Assembly (NCBI GenBank): GCA_023053575.1 | Contig: JAKZAP010000001.1 | Span: 11,982,849 to 12,046,848 of the forward strand | Source: Branchinecta lynchi | Lineage: Eukaryota > Arthropoda > Branchiopoda > Anostraca > Branchinectidae | DNA: 64,000 nucleotides | Direction of reading: 5' to 3' | In this document: positions 12,001-20,346 of the stretch, in pieces | Layout of the letters: each line of letters opens with the position of its first letter | Position numbering within the stretch: the stretch's first letter is position 1 | The notes under the pieces: generated by a model | What the model saw: only the letters and a program-made list of their open reading frames with translations | The model's database searches: none | What the model was told of the DNA's origin: nothing | Position numbers and translations under genes: made by a program

Positions 12001-15000
12001 AAAATATTCTTGCTCAGCATATCTTTTTACCCCTAAATCGACTATGTTGTTTCAAAAAAAAAAATTCGCTCCTTAATTTGAAACCCTTCCACCACCCCTA
12101 AATGTTGAGCTACAGAGCCCATCAACGAACTCGACCTCTCCCTTGTCTTACCCCTACATCGACTTCTAATCAACTGTACAGGAGTGCTGCGTGAAGCCGC
12201 CACCCTAAACTCCTATTTTTGGGAAATGACTTAGGGAAAAAGAGTAAAGGTTGAGATAAAATTCAGTGGAGTATCCTGAAAGAAAGCTTAGAACCTTCAC
12301 TTTCTGCTGGTACCATAGTTTACTTGTAATTGTTCAAGGCTAAGCTGGGGAACACGAAAGAATATAGGCACCCAAGTGATCATGAAGTCGCCCACTTTGC
12401 TAAAAGTAGTATTTTGCTACATGGTGAAGTTAGAGGCCAGCTGTTTGGTCAGAGAGGTTCCTTGACCTTTTGCAAATAACAAAATTTGCTGTTTTCTTGA
12501 AATTTGCATGATTTTTCTGGGGGTGGCAGCTTCATGATCCAAGGTGGCAGGATCATGTACCATGGCAAACTGGGGGGTGGGCGGTGCCATAGTAAGGGCA
12601 GCTTCATGCAACACTCCTGTATGTATAAATTTTACTTTTAACAAACTTTCCGGTTTTGGCCAGATTTCGGGCGAACTACTTGTCCGGCGAGAAAATGGTT
12701 TTCATATTCTTGCTCAGCATATCTTTTTTCCCCTAAATCGACTATGTTGTTTAAAAAAAAAAAATATTCGCTCCTTAATTTGAAACCCCTCCACCACCCC
12801 TAAATGTTGAGCTACAGAGCCCATCTACGAACTCGACCTCTCCCTTGACCCAAAGAGTCCTCACAAGTTTCATCAAAATCAAATATCACATTCCCTGCGA
12901 CAGTTATCGTGCTTACAGACAGACGGACAACTTTTGCGATGTCATAGATATCCCTTCACTTACGTTTTGGGATCCCAAAAAGGACAACGAAACAAGTGCA
13001 AAATAATTCCGACCGTCAGTCAGTTCTCGAAAAAACTGTGTAACCTGGATACATAAATGACGATATTTCGATCAGCTGCTGGTCTCGCGATGCATATAGC
13101 ATCAAGAATCTCTGCCTTGACTAACATGTTTCGAAAAATCCGAGACTGAACAACGCCACAGCAATCAGAGCAAAGAGCCGTAACCCAGAGCAAAATAACA
13201 CTAGAGAGTAGCGCCAGACTTTAAAAAAGTGACACACAGTCGAATAGCAACGACACTAGCGAAATTAGCGATAGATAGATGGATAGATTTATTAATTGCT
13301 AAGCAGCCCGAGGGCCATGGCAACAAAAAAGTATCACATACTAGAAGAAAACCCACAAAACAAAACAACAGAAAAGAGAGAAGCTCCTCCTTAATCTTTC
13401 TGTTCTCTAATAACCGTTTTCAACATTTCTTTAATATTTCCCTAATCCAAAAATCTACTTCTATGTTCCATCGCTGCCATCAGGAATCGCCCCAATCTCT
13501 TAACCGTAGTAAAACATTCATTCCTAACAACTCTAATTAACCATTTTCTTCATCAAACTCACTCACACCGTACTGTTCTTTCCTCCATTCACTCAGCTCC
13601 ATGCACTCGTAAACTACGTGAACCAAACTCTCATTCTCGCATCCTCACATCGGATGATCATCACAACGTCCCAACTTAAACTCATTCAGCCGTTCACCAG
13701 CGCCGGCTCCGATAACTTCATATTCTGAACATAGCAAAAAAAAAACGGTACAGCCTCCATTGTTTCCTTGGTATGTGCAGACCGCACCTTTGCTTTACTA
13801 GAAATTTCTAAACCCGCAAATTTGTCTCAGTTTAAATGCCGCAAGCGTAGTGGGCGGTGCATCGAATATGGCCCGTTTGCAAAGCATGGAAAGCGGTAAG
13901 CCCTCTACGTGGTTGACTGTGAAATGCGTTTATGTATGAACTACCCCATTTCCTGTGCCGAAAGGGCCAGTATCAGCTGAAAAACAAAGAATGATGTAGT
14001 GGGTGCTTTAATGTTCATTTTGGTTGACACAATACCTCCTGATCGAAAGTAGCCCTCTGCTGCCCATTTTGTCTTCGTGGTGGGCCAGAACTTTTCAGTC
14101 TTTAAACTTCTGGTTCGATGTAGACTTAGTTTATTACTTTAAAATTTTGCTTCTTTCTTGCAGGGTCTTTCGAGGACAAGCGACGGGCTTCTCGTAACAG
14201 AGGTTGACCTTAATCTTTGCAGACAAGTCAAAGACAAATGGGGATTTAGGGTAAGTTCAGCACAGATATTAAACTGAGAACTAATGAGCTTCTCTTACGA
14301 GTTTCCCTGTACAAGCTCAGCCTCTTTTAGTTACCAAGTTCACAATTCGAAAGCATACGCATGAAGCAATAAAGTCTTGCGTGTGGGAATTACTCTCCCG
14401 ACCGCAAATTAAGACCTGAATTAGGCTACTTAAATCAGTCGCGTAAATACAATACGGTTGAGCTCTAGCTGCATGGATTATGGAGCCGCGTGGAGTTCCA
14501 TAGTTTGTCGATAGAGTATGTCAGACTTTCTCCTTAGTTTTCTTTGTCTAAGTCTTTTCAGTATACCCAGGGGGCACAGGTGTTCAGAAATCTTCGACAG
14601 TGAGTGGATTTATTCCGGTGTGGGTCCTTCAAAGTGACGAAATTTGGGATTTTATACCTAGATAAATAGTGTGGGTGGTTCGTCGATTTTATTTTATTTT
14701 TGGGACGAGTAGCATATCATTCCATAGCTCACCACATAAAGACTGGATAGGTAATATAGAAAACAGTCGTCGAGTTGGTTTTAATCCGTTATTGAACCTA
14801 GAAGCTTTTTTGTACGTACAGCATAGAAATAAGTTCACTTTCTGAAAGGACAACTACTCCAGATTTAAGGTTTCCGATTCGCTGTGAAAATTTTCCGGTG
14901 CTTATGAATATTTTACGGTGCTTGTGTTTAAGCGACTGCCTTTCAACTTAAATCTGTGCCCAAAAACAAATTTTATCTTCCGGCATACTCGAGTAAGGGA

Positions 15001-18000
15001 GGTTCTTCCCAGGAATTGCTACCGCACTAGACTTACTAATTTTATTTTATGTCTTCCTGTTTCGCGTATAGTATAAAGACAAACCTAATTTAGTTTTGGA
15101 ACCACTGTGATAGGTCCTCCCAAAAACGGGACCCAAGACCCCCTTACCACCGGACCCTTCTGACAAACGAAAACAGGGCCCCAGGAAAAACAAAAATAGG
15201 ACCGATCTGGCTAACGAAAGAGGACCCTTGTGAACGATAGACATAAATCCATAATACGGGAAACGGAAGGAGACCCATAATTTTCGATAAAAGGACCCTT
15301 TTTCTTTGTGGAGAAAATGGTATAAGAGAATAAAAAAGTTGTTCCTGGTTGTGTCTTTTGATGATCCAAACACGGTCGGGACGGTGTCCAAATTTGTGTG
15401 AACAGCAGGTTGAGCCAGGTACCAGATTGAGTTGTCGGATCTCGCCAAACTTGCCGAAGTTAGAGCTAGGGCCGTAGTTCTGCCTTTTGGTGGTTCACAC
15501 CCAATCCGACCCTTGCTTAAGCTCTGGCAGCACATCACTTGGTGGTGTGCAGACAAAATTAAGGTGATGTGATTCGGTCCTTCAGAATGCACTATTAGAA
15601 CACTAGCTCCAACGTCCCAACAAGTTTGGTTCAGATCCGGCAACTCTTTATATGGCGGTTGACAAGAACTTAGGGCTTCCATGGCATGGGTCGAAAAAGC
15701 ATATCTTATCTTCCCACCAAGTTTGGTTAAAATCAGGCAACTCCTTCCGGTAAGACAAATTAAAGGACCCCTCCCCCCAGCGGTCAGATCGGGTTCGGAC
15801 TCTTGAAACGGAGTTTAGTTAAGATCCGACAGTTATTTCTAGTAGATTTCCTGTTGACAAGGATATATGGACCACGTCCTTCAACCATGGTTAGATCGAA
15901 TTCCTTGTGCTCCGATCGGAAGGAATATCTAGGACCCTAGCTATACCTTTCAACCAAGCTAGCTATACCTTTCCACCAAGTTTGGTTGAGATCTGGCTAC
16001 TCTTAATGGTAGATCTGTTGTTTACAAACATATAGGGACTCTCCCCCCCCCCCCCCCCACGTGGTTCGGATCATCCAAAGACACAACGAGGAAGAATTTT
16101 TTTTATTTTCTTCTACAATTTTACTATAAAGAACAAGGGCTGAAAGCTCACATGGCACTTGTAAGGGTAGTTAGCATGTTCTATCAGGTAGGGCTTGCGC
16201 TCTTCCCAGAGATCCCTTTCATCACAAGACGGGCTGACACAGGGAATTTGCAAAGGTTGTTCCATTCGTTGACAACTGTTTCAGAATAAAAGTAGTCATG
16301 AGATTGGGGCCATCGTGATATATTAAGTACCATCCAAAGTGGATAGTGGTTTGAAAGTTATAGTCTAGTCAGGTCCCTAATACACAGCCTAAACGGAACA
16401 TCTTAGACGTGTGCTCGTGTCATTTGTCAAGTTCCAGAATTAAGCATGTCTCAAGATTTCCGGCATTCCCTCGGGATTAATCCGAGATTCTCCATCCCTC
16501 CCAACAGTGCCCGGATCCGGTCCGGTTCCAAAAATGGTGTATATGGCTTATGCTTGTTCGTCTGGCTAAATCTCGTCCCTGTGCCTACTCTAAGCGTTCC
16601 ACGAGATTTCCGGTGATACCCTTCGAACTCGTCAATTGTTGTCTGATCCGTTGGTTCAGTTCAGTTATCTTTGTTCAGTTCAATTCTCTTTATGTATCAT
16701 GTTAATTCTTTTAAGCCTTTGAGACCTTGATCTACTGGAAAGCTTCGGGAACAGTGTATAGTCCCCCCCCCCCCTCCCGCCCCCAGATTCCATGCAACTT
16801 TCCTGTATGTGCGCAAAATAGGACTGTGCGGTTAAGATCGACACTTTAAAGTGTTCAGGATTCATTTTTAATCTAAACCCTTGAGGTACAAATGGTCATG
16901 GGCCTTTGTGGACCATGTAAGTGTAAGTATCGTTTGGTCAAAACTATTTTCAGCAGATTGATGTTAACATGCGCACTTTAAGGGGTCTTCAAGTTCTGTC
17001 AGTCGTGCCAGAGGTTTGAATGCCACAAAATTAACCAGCCTTCCTTCCCTCCCAACTCACTCGGTAATGCCCGGATCCAATCCAGTTATATACATGATCG
17101 TCTAGAGGCTAGGTTTTTCCTTCCCACAAAGTCCGGTCCCGAGCACTCTATAATAGGCTAAGCATGGGATTTCTGGTACTCGATCCCACATAGTTGCCGG
17201 ATCCCGTCTGGCGCTGAACTGAATATCGGCGGCATGTACTCATGCATGTTGCATTCAGTTATGCTCACCCGTTCGAAAGTTATGTATGTCGAAAGTTTCC
17301 AGCTTTTTCCTCCCTCGGAGGGTCGGAATCGGGAAGTGGCAGTTTCCAAGTCAGTCTTTTCGGGTCCGTAATGTGTCTCGGAAGTTTCGTCGTAGCACAA
17401 CTGGAAGCGATAACCAGAATTCCAGGACCCGCCTGGAACTCCCCCACAGGGCCGGATCTAGTCCGATTCTGTAAATGCTGTGTCTAGAGCAATGGCTTGT
17501 TATGTCCACTAGTCCACTCCGATCACTCTAGTCTAAGCGTGTCACGACATTTCTGGTTCCGCTCGCGACCCCCCCCCCCCCCCCCCCCCCCCCCCGCCGG
17601 CAGTTGTCGCAGACGGTCTGTATCACCAAATAGAACACTTGTGACATGTCCCCTTGTCAATTCGGACGATTACCCGCTCGAAAGTTGTGCACGACATAAG
17701 TTTTGAATTTCCTTTCCCTCCGCTCCCCCCAAGGTTTTCGGATCGGGGAGATGACTATTTCCAAGTTACTATGGTCGGGTCCCTAATTCGCCCGCCTAGT
17801 ACCATCATCTTAGCCCATCTGGAAGCACCCTAAATCGTGATTACCGTAATTACCGGGAAACCTCCTTCAACTCTCCCCACAGTGCACTGAACCGGTATGT
17901 TCCGTCAATAATGTGTCTTAGAGTTATATCTTAAAGCACAATGGACACTTCTAATGCTTTACTTTGTATTAAATGCTTCACAAATAAACATTTCCGATTT

Positions 18001-19434
18001 CCTTTAGAAGGCGCTACGAAAATCAGCCGTTTTCTTGTTATCCCTTGTCTTTAGCTCTCTGGCATTTCGGCGATCCAAATCTTGGGAGCTGGGATATCGT
18101 GGCAGGAAATTCAAAATCTCCCAGCATTGCTTGATAGAAAAGGATATATTTGAGATGTCACCAAAGTCAAGCCGCAGATGCAGTTTACCTGATTGTTCTA
18201 GTGTTTCATCAGAAGTTCCATGGCTTAAAGTGCCTATTAAAAGTTTTTCTTTGTGGAATACTGTTGTGAAGCTTGATTAACTTGCTTTATAAAATGTACC
18301 AGAATATGCAATAAGCTTATAAAAAATAACATAGCTACAAAAATCATTCAAAAACAAATAATCTATTCAAATCTGAATTGTACAAGCTGATTTATGTATA
18401 AAATAAAGATCTACTAAGTATTATAAGAAAAATCACTTTTATCTTTGTCCAAGCTAGTAAATTGAGCATGTACTGGCCCAAAAAATTACGCTTTGAAATA
18501 TCACAGAGAGGAAACTGTTGAAAAAGCTGATGATCTAGGGGTAAGCATTGTTCCTATGTTGTTACAGAGTGGGATTGGGGTAGTTTGATGTGCCCATTGA
18601 ACTTTAAGAGTATTCTGGGAACAGTTATGCTCTTCTCAACAAGTTCCATCCCGACGGTTTGGATTTACTTAGTGTGTTGGATTCAATTCCTGGGCGTAGC
18701 ACCCTCTTACTGGAGATGAGGCAGCTTGTTTTACTTCCATTTTCGCTCATAGAGTCGCAATTATCGAAACATGGGCATGATACTGTTCATGAACTTATCC
18801 AGATCATCAATCTAAACCATCTGACTTTTTTTTTTAGTCTGGGGGGTGGGTGGGGGGGTCCTAAACCCCAAAACAGATTTTGTACCCTATGGTCGGGGGT
18901 GGGTGGGTCCTTTGTTGAAAGTTGACTGATTTTTGGCTAGATATCAGTAGATTTCATAATTGTGCCCCCTTGAGCATACCGATAAATCTCGCCTTTACAT
19001 CGTGGCAGAGCCGGGTCGTTGTGTCAAAAAGTATGGCTCACGCAGTCAGCGCTACTGGCTAGTATCGTGCAAAATACACTATATGACTAAGTCCAAAACA
19101 CGCCAGTGATTTTCAGGAAGGAGTAAACGGGTCCGTAACGACTCAAACTCAATGACTCAAATCCGAAGTCAGCGCCGATGTGACACCGCTTCTTCGTTTC
19201 TTCTGCAGGTACCCGGAGATTCTGCACCGGAAGGGAGAGATAGTCATCAAGAGTATTGAGACCTGATCGTGGTTAAAAGCAGACTATTATGTACCATAGC
19301 AACTTTTGCCCAATTAGCTCAGAGCATTCACATTAAAGCTCCTCTTGCAGATGACGCAGCGACTCGAAATCTACAGGGATCTTCTTAACCGCGCTTGTGC
19401 CAACGACTTCCAGCCCCAAATCGTCAAAGAATAA
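3396..19434 (+). CDS. UPB1: Beta-ureidopropionase gene, eight exons, first coding exon not found
   Basis: This enzyme hydrolyses N-carbamoyl-beta-alanine (or N-carbamoyl-beta-aminoisobutyrate) to the beta-amino acid, ammonia and CO2. It is the third step of uracil/thymine breakdown, in the cytosol, and belongs to the nitrilase (carbon-nitrogen hydrolase) superfamily. The joined exons (3396-3500, 4150-4304, 5022-5116, 6571-6777, 9482-9606, 10299-10491, 14164-14250, 19351-19434) total 1051 nt with consistent phases and no internal stop. The Glu-Lys-Cys triad is visible: Glu in ILERD, Lys in [10 protein letters not shown], Cys in NICYGRHH. The protein ends in PQIVKE like its relatives. About 35 residues of the N terminus (family length about 384) are missing; exon 1 is upstream of the window or unrecognised. 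The gene looks intact. Introns are packed with transposons, the largest being 5.1 kb. Confidence 0.95.
4150..4304 (+). CDS. UPB1: UPB1 exon, start of the nitrilase domain
   Basis: Acceptor TATTTTAG and donor GTACGT. It encodes the first beta strand ([12 protein letters not shown]) through [11 protein letters not shown]. The final A joins CT of the next exon to give Thr, as in the family phrase AWTMPFAFC. Confidence 0.95.
4596..4619 (+). repeat. 24-bp poly-G run in a UPB1 intron
   Basis: Uninterrupted G tract of 24 bases. Unlike most G/C runs here it is not clearly inside a recognisable transposon. Its true length is uncertain because homopolymers are error-prone. Confidence 0.8.
5022..5116 (+). 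CDS. UPB1: UPB1 exon
   Basis: Acceptor TATTTCAG and donor GTAAGT. It encodes [20 protein letters not shown] and then [11 protein letters not shown], a stretch strongly conserved in beta-ureidopropionases. Confidence 0.95.
5205..5398 (-). mobile_element. 5'-truncated LINE, 3' end, (ACTT)n tail
   Basis: On the minus strand, a short remnant of a LINE ORF ([19 protein letters not shown] then stop) is followed by a CCGC...GCGG hairpin-like segment and a TTACTTACTTAC tail. The same protein ending and tail recur at 8704-9285, and the tail alone at 11945-12003 and 41350-41405, which identifies one non-LTR family. Confidence 0.7.
5405..5820. mobile_element. MITE family F, copy 1
   Basis: The ends are inverted around TATTCTCGCCGTTCCC; the right end reads GGGAACGGCGAGAATACGCC. 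The left end is damaged next to the LINE fragment. It shares interior phrases (GACTCCCTTTCAGATTTG, TTTTTGCTGGTGTTGG) with the copies at 10881-11270, 33732-34202 and 58080-58245. Non-coding. Confidence 0.75.
5910..6098. mobile_element. hAT-like MITE (GGCCGTATCCAGG family), copy 1
   Basis: The termini are inverted (CAAGGCCGTATCCAGG at left, rightmost GGATGCGGGCCTG). They are flanked by an 8-bp near-perfect target duplication, CTTGTGGT / CTGGTGGT. Each arm contains a G or C run next to the terminus; here the C run at 6044-6073 is 30 bases. Related to 9646-9782 and 22561-22733. Confidence 0.8.
6220..6394. mobile_element. Small foldback MITE
   Basis: Arms of about 38 bp, AAGCATGCC...GATGCCTAGGCA and its inverse TGCCTAGGCATC...GGCATGCTT, enclose a 100-bp centre with further TGCCTAGGCA-like palindromes. 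No coding potential. It lies in the UPB1 intron before 6571. Confidence 0.7.
6571..6777 (+). CDS. UPB1: UPB1 exon with catalytic Glu and Lys
   Basis: Acceptor CTCTTCAG and donor GTCAGT. The exon is 69 codons in phase 0. It contains SPILERD (catalytic Glu), [16 protein letters not shown] (catalytic Lys and the second conserved Glu) and ends GHPVFE. Confidence 0.97.
7070..7943 (-). repeat. Family B element, copy 1
   Basis: It is bounded by AACAAGACCAAAGGTTTCGA at one side and the 16-bp perfect palindrome TTTTGGGATCCCAAAA (7927-7942) at the other. The interior has diverged tandem units with GGATTCCGGGCGAACTA and CAGCATGTCTTCTTACC. Non-coding. Confidence 0.85.
8104..9461 (+). repeat. Family B element, copy 2, interrupted by a LINE
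   Basis: It starts at the palindrome TTTTTGGGATCCCAAAA (8104-8120) and ends in GGGATCCCATCGAAA...GGTCTTGTT. A second palindrome-proximal segment begins at 8287, so the first about 185 bp are duplicated. A minus-strand LINE (8704-9285) splits it. Its far end stops 20 bp before a UPB1 exon. Confidence 0.85.
8704..9285 (-). mobile_element. 5'-truncated LINE fragment with ORF C terminus
   Basis: The minus-strand open frame 8817-9209 ends [20 protein letters not shown], stop. It is followed by the hairpin CCGCCTTTTCAAAATGGCGG (the family form) and a TTACTTACTTAA tail. The upstream part ([17 protein letters not shown]) resembles the region after the reverse-transcriptase core of CR1/Jockey-like LINEs; this is an inference from composition. 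It is inserted in family B copy 2. Confidence 0.6.
9482..9606 (+). CDS. UPB1: UPB1 exon with catalytic Cys
   Basis: Acceptor TTTTCTAG and donor GTAAAT. It encodes [18 protein letters not shown], holding the nucleophilic Cys, and then [18 protein letters not shown] family B repeat ends only 20 bp upstream of this exon, so much of the branch-point region must lie in or next to the repeat. Confidence 0.97.
9646..9782. mobile_element. hAT-like MITE (GGCCGTATCCAGG family), copy 2
   Basis: The ends are CAGGGCCATATCC and GGATACGGGCCTG, with C/G-rich subterminal tracts. Interior TTGTATAGGATTTTCCCTCTG matches the copies at 5910 and 22561. Flanking 8-mers AGCATAGG / AGTATACA are only weakly alike, so the target duplication has decayed. 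Confidence 0.7.
10299..10491 (+). CDS. UPB1: UPB1 exon
   Basis: Acceptor TTCCTCAG and donor GTAAGT. It encodes [20 protein letters not shown], then [15 protein letters not shown] and [16 protein letters not shown], the oligomer and substrate-loop region of the enzyme. The SYFT and FPNEFTS wording is closer to arthropod than vertebrate members as I remember them. Confidence 0.97.
10881..11270. mobile_element. MITE family F, copy 2
   Basis: The left terminus GAGGCGTATTCTCGCCGTTC and the right AACGGCGAGAATACACC are inverted. It has the same interior phrases as copy 1. Lies in the UPB1 intron after 10491. Confidence 0.78.
11812..12003 (+). mobile_element. Short LINE 3' end inserted in family B
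   Basis: A plus-strand 3' UTR with AAAAAGCGGGTCATAAATAA and an A-rich tail. The host repeat resumes as ATATTCTTGCTCAGCAT, and ATATT also precedes the insert, giving a short target duplication. The uninterrupted host phrase is seen at 12697-12721. Confidence 0.65.
12179..12619. mobile_element. TA-flanked MITE nested in family B
   Basis: Inverted ends CAGGAGTGCTGCGTGAAGC and GCTTCATGCAACACTCCTG with TA on both sides, as expected of Tc1/mariner-type insertion. The 441-bp interior is non-coding. Confidence 0.75.
13186..13905. mobile_element. Degraded hAT-like element, relative of 56489-57531
   Basis: It begins CAGAGCAAAATAACACTAGA, the same left terminus as the 56489 element. It shares CATTCAGCCGTTCACCAGCG and ATGGCCCGTTTGCAAAGCAT with it. 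The right terminus is lost. At 13801-13825 it holds CTAA where the 56489 copy has a TTAA-flanked insertion, so it preserves the pre-insertion state. Confidence 0.7.
13265..13690 (-). mobile_element. LINE remnant with zinc-knuckle-like C terminus
   Basis: On the minus strand, a broken frame reads [20 protein letters not shown], a Cys-His-Cys pattern typical of the tail of LINE ORF2 proteins. Further along come CCATGGCCCTCGGGCTGC and a TCTATC-type tail. One in-frame stop lies just before the motif. The frame continues into sequence shared with the 56.6-kb hAT-like element, so that copy may have lost part of it. Confidence 0.5.
14164..14250 (+). CDS. UPB1: UPB1 exon
   Basis: Acceptor TTCTTGCAG and donor GTAAGT. 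Its 29 codons in phase 0 encode [20 protein letters not shown] and QVKDKWGFR. Confidence 0.96.
14251..15334. other. Intronic sequence, nothing recognised
   Basis: Part of the last-but-one located UPB1 intron. I see no exon, RNA gene or clear terminal-repeat element. Confidence 0.5.
15335..16095. repeat. Family D element with inverted ends
   Basis: The left end GTTCCTGGTTGTGTCTTTTG and right end AAAGACACAACGAGGAAG are inverted. Between them the phrase CCAAGTTTGGTTNAGATC(C/T)GGC recurs about five times on either strand. The 211-codon minus-strand frame at 15047-15682 runs across this edge and has no family features. Confidence 0.65.
16128..17930 (-). repeat. Family A element, copy 2 (truncated)
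   Basis: It begins near AGCTCACATGGCACTTGT, the inverted form of the family A terminus. It continues with C runs (16767-16776 and a 26-base tract near 17571-17595) and phrases such as CCCGGATCCGGTCCGG. It ends at the TTAA-flanked MITE at 17935. Confidence 0.7.
17935..18603 (-). mobile_element. piggyBac-like MITE, stand-alone copy
   Basis: 669 bp bounded by TTAA at 17931-17934 and 18604-18607. Inverted termini: AGCACAATGGACAC at left and GTGCCCATTGAACT at right. The whole element is the reverse complement of 56727-57406. TTAA on both sides is the hallmark of piggyBac-type insertion. No transposase frame. Confidence 0.85.
18608..19054. other. Intronic sequence with short G runs
   Basis: Contains a T9 tract and two G-rich bursts at about 18841-18905. 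No coding or terminal-repeat signal was recognised. Confidence 0.4.
19055..19262 (+). repeat. Dispersed intron-plus-exon-like segment, copy 1
   Basis: About 150 bp ending in TTCTTCTGCAG is followed by an open stretch reading [18 protein letters not shown] and a stop. A homologous segment lies at 33966-34145. A third, containing YPERPEILYRQGAIVIKNI, lies on the minus strand near 34355-34440. The reading frame is kept between copies 1 and 3. It is either the 3' end of a mobile element or a duplicated terminal exon; I do not recognise the peptide. Confidence 0.45.
19351..19434 (+). CDS. UPB1: UPB1 terminal exon and stop
   Basis: Acceptor CTCTTGCAG. It encodes [12 protein letters not shown] through DFQPQIVKE and the stop TAA at 19432-19434. 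No canonical AATAAA was seen in the next 300 bp; a variant AATAAG overlaps the stop codon. Confidence 0.96.
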   Translation: MTQRLEIYRDLLNRACANDFQPQIVKE

Positions 19435-20217
19435 GTAAATTCTCGTCGTCTGAAATTTATTCTCCGTTTTGCCAGCTTTGCCAGTTTCTTGGAGGTGTCT
19501 ATTTCTTTTGAACTCTTAAATGTTATTATGTTGAGCGCAACCCGGAATATCTAAGTCTCCACACCTCATTATGAAGGTGGCGAACGTTAAAGGACACCTC
19601 GCAGTACGTAGGATTTACGTAGTAGTTGACTGCTTGACAACTAAGGTACGCTTACAGAAAATTACACTCAGCTTCGTCTTGCCTTGGGTCACAATCTTGG
19701 CAAAATCTGCATCGATCTCGGGCTCATGATGATCGGTCGCAAAATATGTCATGTAAAGAGAAAAAACATGGAAAGCGTGATAATCAGTGTATTGCTAAAA
19801 GAGGAGATAGCTTACACTTATAAAGTGAAGATTCTCAGAAACCAAAATGGAATGGAATCCTGCTGAAGTAGAATGAATTACTATCGTAGTACGATGTGTT
19901 CTTTAAGTTAAGAAGTGCAGGCTCAAGCGTTTTGAATGTCTTTCGTTCTAAACACCTGCTACAAAAGCAGCGGTGAAGACGAAAATTCTTGGGCTGCAGT
20001 ATCGCGAATAATTGACATTCTTTACGGTCTGTCGTTTTTCAATCTTTTCTCATTACATTCTTTTGAACACTAATCCCGAACCGGAGGCAAAACTTCTTAT
20101 CAGTCTTCAGACACTAAGGCTGAAACTACGATCAGCAGACGAGAATCTTAAAAATTTTCGTACAAAAATCGAAAATATCACAATTAAATTATAATCCTAG
20201 GCAATTTTCACGGTCCA
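19435..20217. other. Convergent intergenic interval between UPB1 and GTF2H1
   Basis: 783 bp shared by the two 3' UTRs. No transposon termini or canonical AATAAA was found on the plus strand close to the UPB1 stop. It is one of the longest repeat-free stretches seen here. Confidence 0.6.
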
Positions 20218-20346
20218 TCAGCGAGGAGGTGGCCCAACTGTTCGTCTCGATTGCCAGCTCTGGTACTTGGCATTAGCGGACTGCAGCAAGGCTTGAATGT
20301 GGCGTGTCACAATGGAACCATTTGCAATCTCCCTCTGAACTTTGTG
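20218..20346 (-). CDS. GTF2H1: GTF2H1 terminal exon and stop
   Basis: Acceptor TTTTTCAG. It encodes HKVQREIANGSIVTRHIQAL and ANAKYQSWQSRRTVGPPPR, stop TGA (20218-20220 on the minus strand). It matches the family end of the form [20 protein letters not shown]. Confidence 0.94.
   Translation of the reverse strand, partial: HKVQREIANGSIVTRHIQALLQSANAKYQSWQSRRTVGPPPR

Larger units (their letters stand above)
11309..12980 (-). repeat. Family B element, copy 3, with two insertions
   Basis: It runs from GACCAAAGGTTTCAACGGGAT to the palindrome TTTTGGGATCCCAAAA (12965-12980). Internal units carry TTTTCCGGTTTTGGACGGAT and similar phrases. A LINE tail (11812-12003) and a TA-flanked MITE (12179-12619) sit inside it. 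Confidence 0.82.

Noticed and set aside
15047..15682. 211-codon open frame on the minus strand, the longest in the window
   Set aside because: It overlaps family D repeat units, has low-complexity wording, no domain features and no splice or start context. Judged a chance frame.
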